A stretch of 24,555 nucleotides of DNA from JBDHTS01 sp044220535 (lineage in GTDB: Bacteria > Pseudomonadota > Alphaproteobacteria > Micavibrionales > Micavibrionaceae), in the NCBI GenBank assembly GCA_044220535.1, contig JBGAQU010000036.1, forward strand, positions 1 to 24,555. The letters are read 5' to 3'. Within the stretch, counting starts at the first letter, position 1; each line of letters begins with the position of its first letter. Positions 7,797 through 13,688 of the stretch are shown here, in pieces. The notes beneath the pieces are model-generated. The model saw only the letters and a list, made by a program, of their open reading frames with translations, was not told the origin of the DNA and searched no databases. The position numbers and the translations under genes were made by a program.

Positions 7797-9429
7797 CGGA
7801 CAGGCTTTCCTAAAAGCGAAAATGCCGGAGGCGCGGCGTTTTGTCCGCGCCTCTGTTTTTTTCGCCTGCCTGAACGCGGCGGCGATGATTGCGGCGGCCT
7901 GGGTTTTTTCCGGCCTAGTCCGCGACCTGGCCTTTCATCATGCGGCGCAAAATGCGATCGCGCCGGGCCTTATCCTCCTGGCCGCGCTTTATGCCGCGCG
8001 GGCATTGTTGTCCTTTCTCGCCGACGACCACGCGGCACGCGGCGCGCTTGCCGTCAAAAGCGCGGTGCGGCGCGATATGCTCCGCACCCTGCTGGCCCGA
8101 GGCCCGGCAAAGCTGTCCGAGGATACAAGCGGCGGCATTATCAACGCCTATGTCGAGGGGGTGGAGGCGTTGCACGGCTATTACGCCCTGACCCTGCCCG
8201 CCCGCGTCACCGCCGCGCTGATCCCGCTGGCGATTTTTTTCTTCGTCCTGCCCGCCGACTGGATGTCGGCACTTGTGCTGATCGTCACCGCGCCGCTGAT
8301 TCCCGTCTTCATGATCTGGATCGGCAGGGGGGCGGAGGCTTTGAATCAAAAACAGTGGCGTCGCATGACCTTCATGAGCGGCCATTTCCTCGACGCGATC
8401 CAGGGCCTTTCAACCCTGAAACTCTTCAACGCCGGAAAACGCGAGGCCGCCGCGATCCGCAGAATCGCGGATGATTTCCGTGTGGATACGATGGAGGTCC
8501 TGCGCGTCGCCTTCCTGTCGTCGCTGGCGCTGGAATTTTTCGCGACGGTCAGCATCGCCATGATCGCCGTGCTGATCGGATTCCGCCTGCTGTGGCACGA
8601 GGTCGATTTCCGCGCCGGTTTTTTCGTCCTGCTGCTCGCCCCCGAATTCTATCTGCCCCTGCGGCGCATGGGTACGCATTATCACGCAAAGATGGAGGCC
8701 GTCGCCGCCGCAGAGACGCTCGCGCCACTGATGGAAAACCCCGCAGGTGCAACAGGAGCGCCGTTCGCGGCGGACGGCGTGTCGGTCCGTTTCGAGGCCG
8801 TCACCTTCGCCTATCCTGGGCGTGCCCCTGTCCTGCGCAACACCACCTTCTCTATCCAACCGGGCGAAACAGTGGCGCTGGCCGGGCTGTCCGGCGCGGG
8901 GAAAAGCACGATCATCCTGCTTCTGCTCGGGTTCCTGGCGCCGCAGGCCGGGCGCATTTTCATCAATGAAATACCACTCGATGCGCTCAACCCCGAAAGC
9001 TGGCGGCGCGGCCTGTCGTGGCTGCCGCAAAGGCCGCGCCTGTTCGGCGGCACGGTGGAAAACAATATCCGCCTAGCCGCGCCGGATTCGCCGAACACGC
9101 GCATCAACCGGCTCATCGACGATTGCGGCATCCGCCCCCTTGCGGCGAACCCCGTCGGCGAAAACGGGGCGGGCCTGTCGGGCGGCCAGATCCAGCGCGT
9201 GGCGCTGGCGCGGGCGCTCCTGCGCGGCTCGCCTCTGCTCCTGCTCGATGAACCGACCGCGCATCTCGACCCCGAAACCGAAAGCCTCGTCCACGCGGCG
9301 CTGCAAAGGCACAAGGGTAATGCAACCGTCCTGTTCGCCGCGCACCGCGAAGCTTCCCTGGCGCTGGCGGACCGCGTCCTGACCATCGCGAACGGCGGCG
9401 TCCTTGAAACAAAACGGAGGGCGGCATGA
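7771..9429 (+). CDS. cydD: Glutathione/cysteine ABC exporter, CydD subunit
   Basis: This is one half of the heterodimeric ABC exporter CydDC, which exports glutathione and cysteine to the periplasm and is needed to assemble cytochrome bd. It has six N-terminal membrane helices with P-L-I-P-x-F-M in the middle and S-G-H-F-L-D-x-I-Q-G-L-x-T-L, typical of CydD. The nucleotide-binding domain follows: Walker A G-L-S-G-A-G-K-S-T near residue 370, Q-loop W-L-P-Q-R-P, signature L-S-G-G-Q-I-Q-R near 468, and Walker B L-L-L-L-D-E-P near 488. The start is uncertain: in-frame ATGs lie at 7744, 7771 and 7822 and none has a clear ribosome-binding site. I chose 7771, which overlaps cydX by 26 bases. The last codon overlaps cydC (ATGA). 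Confidence 0.93.
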   Translation: MANGITPDNGQAFLKAKMPEARRFVRASVFFACLNAAAMIAAAWVFSGLVRDLAFHHAAQNAIAPGLILLAALYAARALLSFLADDHAARGALAVKSAVRRDMLRTLLARGPAKLSEDTSGGIINAYVEGVEALHGYYALTLPARVTAALIPLAIFFFVLPADWMSALVLIVTAPLIPVFMIWIGRGAEALNQKQWRRMTFMSGHFLDAIQGLSTLKLFNAGKREAAAIRRIADDFRVDTMEVLRVAFLSSLALEFFATVSIAMIAVLIGFRLLWHEVDFRAGFFVLLLAPEFYLPLRRMGTHYHAKMEAVAAAETLAPLMENPAGATGAPFAADGVSVRFEAVTFAYPGRAPVLRNTTFSIQPGETVALAGLSGAGKSTIILLLLGFLAPQAGRIFINEIPLDALNPESWRRGLSWLPQRPRLFGGTVENNIRLAAPDSPNTRINRLIDDCGIRPLAANPVGENGAGLSGGQIQRVALARALLRGSPLLLLDEPTAHLDPETESLVHAALQRHKGNATVLFAAHREASLALADRVLTIANGGVLETKRRAA

Positions 9430-11072
9430 AAAACCTTTCCCGTTTCCTCGCGCTGTACCGACCTTACCGCGCCCAGGTTTTTCTCGGCATCGCCCTGTCC
9501 GCCGTTTCGCTGTCCGCCAGTATCGGCCTGCTCGCCCTCTCCGGCTGGTTCATAACGGCGATGGGTATTGCGGGCGCGGCGGGGCTGACGCTCAATTATT
9601 TCACGCCCGCCGCGATCATCCGGGCCTGCGCCATCCTCCGCACCGGCGGGCGCTACGCCGACCGGCTGGTCAACCACGACGCCGCCCTGCGCGTCACGGC
9701 GTCGTTCCGGCAATGGTTCTACGAACGGCTGGAACCGCTGGCCCCGGCGCGTTTACAGGATTTGCACAGCGGCGAGATCTTCGCCCGCCTGCGCGGCGAC
9801 ATCGACACGCTGGAGCGTTTTTACCTGAACGGCTTCCTACCGCTCTGCACCGCCGCGATCGGCGGCGCTGGCGTTTTCGCGGCGCTCTCGGTCTACAGCC
9901 CCGCGCTGGGCTGCATCGAGGCCGGCCTGCTCGCCGCCGCCGGATTCGGCATTCCTCTGTTGCTGGGACGTGTCGGACGCGCGGACCAGGCGAAGATGGA
10001 CGCCCTGCTGCGCCGCGCCCGGGCGGACATGGCAGACACGATTCAAGGCATGGGCGAATGGCTGGTCTATGGCGGCGCGGAGTCCCGCGCGGCATCGTTC
10101 GATCAAATCTCGGGCAATCTCGCCGCCCTCCAGCTGCGCATGGCCCGGCGCGACGCGCTGGCACATTCGGCGGCGCTGCTCGCCATGGGATGCGCCCTCG
10201 CCGCCGGGCTGTGGCTGGCCGCGCCGATAGCGGATTCGGGCGCGTTCGCGGGCGCGCAGGCTGGACTGATCGCACTTTTGTGCCTTGCCGGGTTCGACGC
10301 CGTGCTCGCCGCGCCCCTTGCGCTGCAATCCCTGGGGGCCGCACGTGCCGCCGCCATGCGCGTCTTTGACATCACCGACCGCACGCCGGACGCAACGCCT
10401 GCGCGCACCGTCCCGGAAACACCATTCTCCTTAAAAGCCGATTCCCTGTCATTTGCCTATCGCGACCGGCCCGTGCTGAAAAATTTGTCTTTCGAGATCC
10501 GCGCCGGAGAGATCGCTTCGGTCACCGGCCCCAGCGGCGCGGGCAAGACCACGCTGCTCAACCTGTTGGCCGTGTTCTGGCGGCCTGGTCCCGGCATGCT
10601 GTTGCTGAACGGGCGGGACATTGGCGATTGCGATCCGGAATCCGTCCGCGCCCGTTTCTCCTTCGCGCCGCAGAAACCCTATATTTTCGCCGACACGATC
10701 CGCGCCAATCTCCGCCTTGCCGATCCGGACGCGACCGAAGCGATGCTCGACGAGGTCTGCGAAGCCGCCGGGCTGGCCGATGTTATCCGCGACCTGCCCG
10801 AAGGCTACGATACCTATATCGGCGAAAACGGGCTGAAGCTGTCGGGCGGACAAATCCGCCGCCTCTCCCTCGCCCGCGCCCTGCTGAAACCCGCCCCCTG
10901 CCTTATCCTCGACGAACCCGGCGAAGGACTCGACCCGGCGCGGGAGGCGGAAGTGATGCGTTCAGTGCTTGTCCTGGCGGCAAAGCGCGGCCAGACCGTC
11001 CTGATCGCCGCTCATAAGCCCGTTTCATATCCCGGCATGCGGATCATTGCCATCCCCGCCCGGCATCCATAA
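9426..11072 (+). CDS. cydC: Glutathione/cysteine ABC exporter, CydC subunit
   Basis: This 548-residue ABC exporter half-transporter is the partner of CydD. The N-terminal membrane domain contains S-A-S-I-G-L-L-A-L-S-G-W-F-I-T, a strong CydC marker, and R-x-G-G-R-Y-A-D-R-L-V-N-H-D-A in the first cytoplasmic loop. The ATPase domain has Walker A G-P-S-G-A-G-K-T-T, Q-loop F-A-P-Q-K-P, signature L-S-G-G-Q-I-R-R, and Walker B C-L-I-L-D-E-P. Start ATG 9426 overlaps the cydD TGA by four bases. It ends three bases before the stop codon of the convergent hydrolase-like gene, leaving no room for a separate terminator. Confidence 0.95.
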   Translation: MKNLSRFLALYRPYRAQVFLGIALSAVSLSASIGLLALSGWFITAMGIAGAAGLTLNYFTPAAIIRACAILRTGGRYADRLVNHDAALRVTASFRQWFYERLEPLAPARLQDLHSGEIFARLRGDIDTLERFYLNGFLPLCTAAIGGAGVFAALSVYSPALGCIEAGLLAAAGFGIPLLLGRVGRADQAKMDALLRRARADMADTIQGMGEWLVYGGAESRAASFDQISGNLAALQLRMARRDALAHSAALLAMGCALAAGLWLAAPIADSGAFAGAQAGLIALLCLAGFDAVLAAPLALQSLGAARAAAMRVFDITDRTPDATPARTVPETPFSLKADSLSFAYRDRPVLKNLSFEIRAGEIASVTGPSGAGKTTLLNLLAVFWRPGPGMLLLNGRDIGDCDPESVRARFSFAPQKPYIFADTIRANLRLADPDATEAMLDEVCEAAGLADVIRDLPEGYDTYIGENGLKLSGGQIRRLSLARALLKPAPCLILDEPGEGLDPAREAEVMRSVLVLAAKRGQTVLIAAHKPVSYPGMRIIAIPARHP

Positions 11073-11075
11073 ACA

Positions 11076-11738
11076 TCAATGCAGATAAGCGTCAAACCAG
11101 GAAGCCGCCTTTTGCGCGGTTTCGTTCAGGGCGCGCACCGTTGCGAACACGCTGTCCGCATCCGGAAGAACATGCAGTTCGCAGGTCGAATTGATCTTCT
11201 CCAGCGCCTCGCGGTTCACGGCGAGATTATCCGGATCGTGGCCGCAGGCGACAAGCAGGAGCGGCCTTCTGACGAAGGGCAGGAAACGCTCCGCCAGATC
11301 GGTGCGGCCCGCGCAGGCGACGACGGCGCCGACAATATCCTGATGGCGCGCCACATCGATCAGGGCGGGCGCGGCGTCTTCGGAAAACGCCATGTAGCCG
11401 ATCATGAAGCGCCGCGTTTCCGGCGCGTTCCTCGCCCATGCCGTTACATCCTGCAGGCGTTGCGACAGGCGCGGGATGTCCCGGCTCACCGCGTGGGCCG
11501 TTCCGTTTTCGCGCTCCGCCCTTGTCACAAGCGTGACGACCAGAGTGGCGAAATCGTGCGTGTTCAGCACATGCGCGATGTCCCGGCATCCGGCTTTATG
11601 CCGTTCCTCATCCAGGACGACAACCAAAGCCTTGGCGTTCTCCGGAATGCTTAATTCGCCTTCCAGTACAGCATCATGCACCGGGATCGAAACCGGGATG
11701 AGGGCATGGCGGGACGATTTCTCTTTATTATGTGACAT
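11076..11738 (-). CDS. Degenerate dienelactone-hydrolase-like alpha/beta hydrolase fold protein
   Basis: This 220-residue protein resembles the small alpha/beta hydrolases often found beside phosphoribosyltransferases: an opening V-S-I-P-V-x-x-A-V-L-E-G-E-L-S-I-P, then a central M-I-G-Y-M-A-F-S-E-D-A-A-P-A-L strand-elbow-helix, V-G-A-V-V-A-C-A-G-R-T-D-L-A and a late R-P-L-L-L-V-A-C-G-H-D. Active-site features look lost. The usual H-G-S-G oxyanion segment reads L-D-E-E-R. The nucleophile elbow keeps Ser (S119) but lacks its glycines, and the position of the catalytic His (P-x-A-T-H in relatives) reads D-A-D-S. I therefore expect a non-enzymatic or altered role and assign none. A strong AAAGGAGGT precedes the ATG, and an FNR-type box lies about 50 bases upstream. 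Confidence 0.7.
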   Translation of the reverse strand: MSHNKEKSSRHALIPVSIPVHDAVLEGELSIPENAKALVVVLDEERHKAGCRDIAHVLNTHDFATLVVTLVTRAERENGTAHAVSRDIPRLSQRLQDVTAWARNAPETRRFMIGYMAFSEDAAPALIDVARHQDIVGAVVACAGRTDLAERFLPFVRRPLLLVACGHDPDNLAVNREALEKINSTCELHVLPDADSVFATVRALNETAQKAASWFDAYLH

Positions 11739-11788
11739 GGATACCTCCTTTCATTTTTCATTAAAAACATAAAAAGCCATTGAATATA

Positions 11789-11802
11789 TTGACTTTAATC
11801 AA
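11789..11802. promoter_or_regulatory. FNR-type box between the hydrolase-like gene and the CRP/FNR regulator
   Basis: TTGACTTTAATCAA matches the consensus with one mismatch in the left half. On the minus strand TTTAAT (11765-11760) falls at the -10 position for a box at -41.5. On the plus strand TATTAT (11822-11827) falls at the matching distance. The box is thus well placed for both the hydrolase-like gene and for autoregulation of the regulator at 11891. Confidence 0.78.
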
Positions 11803-11890
11803 TCCATTCCAAATAAAGAAATATTATTTCCCCATCCTGAACGGCATTCGTTATCTTTGAAAATCCGGCGCGTTTCATGTTAAAAAGGCA

Positions 11891-12688
11891 GTGGTTCCAA
11901 CCTGGATCGAACGCATGGCCGCCATCACCGAACCTATCGGCAATTTTCTTAAAAGCCTGCCCTTTTTCTCAGGTCTTGCCGATCCTGCCGTGACGCGGCT
12001 GCTGCAATCGGCACCTGTGAAGACGTATCCCAAAAACAAGACCTTGTTTTTGCTGGGCGACAAGGCGGACCGTTTTTTTATCATCCTGGACGGCTGGATC
12101 AAGCTTTACCGCGGCACCAGCGAGGGCGAAGAAGCGGTCGTGGCGCTCTACACGCGCGGCGACGCGTTCGGCGAGGCCGCTATCTTCGAACAGGCGGATT
12201 ACCCTTTTTCCGCGCAGGCGGCGGAGGAAGTGCGACTGATCGAAATACCGGGAACGCTGCTGCGCGAACTGGCGAAGACTTATCCTGTGCTAATGGACTG
12301 TGTCATGGCGTCGATGTCGCGCGAACTGCATAAATTGCAGATGGAAAACGAGCATCTCTCCATTATGTCTGCGCCGCAGCGCGTCGCCTGCCTGTTGCTG
12401 CAACTCTCGTCCGGCATGATCGGCAGCGGAGGCACGTTCTCCTTCCCTTACGATAAATCTCTGGCCGCCGCGCGGCTGGGGATGAAGCCGGAAACGTTTT
12501 CGAGAGCGTTGGCGCAACTCAAGCCGTTCGGCGTCATCGTCGCGGGGTCGGAAATCCGTATCGACAGCTTCAACCGCCTGATTGATTTCAGCTGCGGCCA
12601 CTGCTCAGCCCAACCCGGCGAATGCCGGGGCTCGCGTGAGTATTGCGGCCTTGCCGATTGCTGCAAGGCGAGTCACGGCAAAGACTAG
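11891..12688 (+). CDS. CRP/FNR superfamily regulator (DNR-like) with cysteine-rich C-terminal tail
   Basis: This is a transcription factor with an N-terminal beta-roll effector domain (about residues 25-135), a dimerisation helix, and a C-terminal winged helix (about 165-230). The recognition helix G-M-K-P-E-T-F-S-R-A-L contains E-x-x-S-R, the FNR arrangement that reads TTGAT half-sites, which fits the five boxes in this window. It lacks the N-terminal cysteines that hold the iron-sulphur cluster of true FNR, so it is closer to the DNR/FixK type. After the winged helix comes an extension with Cys at 235, 238, 245, 252, 257 and 258 (C-x2-C-x6-C-x6-C-x4-C-C), which could bind metal or sense redox. 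The start may be GTG 11891 (AAAGG just upstream) or ATG 11915. The last bases overlap the stop of the convergent Host_attach gene. Confidence 0.88.
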   Translation: MVPTWIERMAAITEPIGNFLKSLPFFSGLADPAVTRLLQSAPVKTYPKNKTLFLLGDKADRFFIILDGWIKLYRGTSEGEEAVVALYTRGDAFGEAAIFEQADYPFSAQAAEEVRLIEIPGTLLRELAKTYPVLMDCVMASMSRELHKLQMENEHLSIMSAPQRVACLLLQLSSGMIGSGGTFSFPYDKSLAAARLGMKPETFSRALAQLKPFGVIVAGSEIRIDSFNRLIDFSCGHCSAQPGECRGSREYCGLADCCKASHGKD

Positions 12689-13182
12689 AACCATACGATC
12701 TTATCGAGTTCCTTCCTCAGCGCTTCAGCGTTGAAACCCGCCAAATCTTTGTTGATTTCGGCGACGATCCGCGTCTGGACGGCGTGCGGCAGGACCTTGC
12801 GCATATCGCCCAGCAGCTTGGGGGGCGCGACAAGGATAAGACGGTCGAAAGAATTGTCTTTCGTCACCAGGCCGAGCCAATCTACCAGGTTTTTAAACTG
12901 AAGATCATGACCATGATGTCCGGCCAGATTCTCATTGGCATGAAAAATCCGTTTACCCGCCTCCGCGGTCAATTCCAGCCGCCCGCCTTTGGACATTTCC
13001 GCGATCAGCGCCAGCTTCTCACCATGCTTTTCAAAGACGCGGGCATGATGGGAATCAATCGTCAATATCCACACGCGCGGGGCCTGATGCGGCCCGTGCG
13101 GCGCGCCGCCGTTCTCCTGTAAAGAAGACGCGCAATGGCTTTCAAGACCGAACCGGTAAGGCATAAAACAGGTGAAGGACAT
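12685..13182 (-). CDS. Host_attach / BaeRF family protein
   Basis: This 165-residue protein belongs to the family named for a protein required for attachment to host cells, now grouped with bacterial relatives of archaeal/eukaryotic release factor 1. Family marks are V-W-I-L-T-I-D-S-H-H-A-R-V-F-E at the first strand, F-D-R-L-I-L-V-A-P-P-K-L-L-G in the middle, and V-x-x-E-I-N-K-D-L-A near the end. The molecular function is not established and the family name should not be taken literally. The start is placed at 13182 because AAGGAG precedes it at good spacing. A longer frame to 13245 would run into the FNR-type box. That box, with CACAAT at the -10 distance, suggests induction at low oxygen. 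The first 35 residues are a poorly conserved extension. Confidence 0.82.
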   Translation of the reverse strand: MSFTCFMPYRFGLESHCASSLQENGGAPHGPHQAPRVWILTIDSHHARVFEKHGEKLALIAEMSKGGRLELTAEAGKRIFHANENLAGHHGHDLQFKNLVDWLGLVTKDNSFDRLILVAPPKLLGDMRKVLPHAVQTRIVAEINKDLAGFNAEALRKELDKIVWF

Positions 13183-13238
13183 GCCTTGTCTCCTTGATGA
13201 TGTCTGCCCCCATTGTGCCGATATCAGGGAAAGAGCCT

Positions 13239-13252
13239 TTGACAAAAATCAA
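13239..13252. promoter_or_regulatory. FNR-type box upstream of the Host_attach gene
   Basis: TTGACAAAAATCAA has one mismatch to the consensus. For the minus-strand gene, CACAAT (13217-13212) lies where the -10 element of a class II promoter would be, with a start site near 13204 and the ATG at 13182. The box overlaps the stop codon of the predicted 50-residue protein upstream. Confidence 0.78.
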
Positions 13253-13401
13253 AGATCGCGTTTTTTGCCCTTTTTATGATCCTCCGCTTCCCTGAACAAG
13301 GATGCCGCCATGGATATCCAGAAGCGGAAGATAAAATAGAGAGACGTCCACGGGCCACGCTCGCTGCCGTCTTCTTCGTCGGTTTCACTGCCTTTTTTCA
13401 T
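13249..13401 (-). CDS. Small single-pass membrane protein (50 residues), unknown function
   Basis: This is a short frame starting M-K-K-G-S-E-T-D-E-E-D with an acidic N-terminus. One hydrophobic aromatic helix (about residues 20-36, S-L-Y-F-I-F-R-F-W-I-S-M-A-A-S-L-F) and a basic Lys-rich C-terminus follow. GGAGA sits about eight bases before the ATG, a reasonable ribosome-binding site. The charge distribution and helix look like a real small membrane protein rather than chance. I do not recognise a family. It lies directly after the broken potassium channel and may be part of the same transcript. It could also be a degraded end of another gene. Confidence 0.5.
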   Translation of the reverse strand: MKKGSETDEEDGSERGPWTSLYFIFRFWISMAASLFREAEDHKKGKKRDL

Positions 13402-13427
13402 GGATCATGTCTCCGTGATGCTCCATG

Positions 13428-13600
13428 ATCGCCGAACCCCAGCGACGTATAGGTCGATGCCGAAAAATAAAGGCAATCGAGGAACGTGTTGTAATCCCAC
13501 CCCGGCGCATGCCCCTGGAACGCGGCGGACTGGTGAAGATCCTGCCCAGCGCCGTGCCGTTCTCCACGATGAAAAATACGCCTCTTCTTGTATATTATTG
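13428..13600 (-). pseudogene. Broken potassium channel (two-helix pore type)
   Basis: On the minus strand the pore segment survives: F-L-D-C-L-Y-F-S-A-S-T-Y-T-S-L-G-F-G-D, with the selectivity filter T-S-L-G-F-G-D. Upstream, the matching sequence F-F-I-V-E-N-G-T-A-L-G-R-I-F lies in a different frame, so there is a frameshift near 13510-13525. After G-F-G-D the frame ends within nine codons and the second membrane helix is absent, as is the first. It resembles the intact channel at 19654-20097 only in the pore. An FNR-type box at 13620-13633 and an atatta (-10-like on the minus strand, 13597-13592) remain in front of it. Confidence 0.65.
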
Positions 13601-13619
13601 AAAGGAGGGGTCGTTTTCC

Positions 13620-13633
13620 TTGATATAAATCAA
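13620..13633. promoter_or_regulatory. FNR-type box upstream of phaC
   Basis: TTGATATAAATCAA is a perfect match to the consensus. It lies 55 bases before the phaC ATG on the plus strand. On the minus strand it faces the broken channel and the small membrane protein, so it could act in both directions. Confidence 0.85.
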
Positions 13634-13645
13634 ATCTTATTCCGG

Positions 13646-13666
13646 CGAACAGGGGCATCCTGTTCG
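13646..13666. repeat. Perfect inverted repeat in the phaC leader
   Basis: CGAACAGG (13646-13653), a five-base spacer, then CCTGTTCG (13659-13666) form a perfect 8-5-8 inverted repeat between the FNR-type box and the phaC start. With a class II start near 13668 it would overlie the core promoter, as a repressor operator would. If transcription starts upstream it would form a leader hairpin. It has no T-run and is not a terminator. Confidence 0.6.
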
Positions 13667-13688
13667 TTAACTATTTGGAAGCAACACT

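Noticed and set aside
13385..13567. A minus-strand frame starting GTG (V-E-N-G-T-A-L-G-R-I-F)
   Set aside because: Its first part matches the upstream part of the broken channel, but after a frameshift the rest is arginine-rich noise. I treat it as part of the pseudogene.
13601..13610. A strong plus-strand AAAGGAGGGG that looks like a ribosome-binding site
   Set aside because: No start codon with an open frame follows within a usable distance. The nearest TTG is followed by a stop after two codons.
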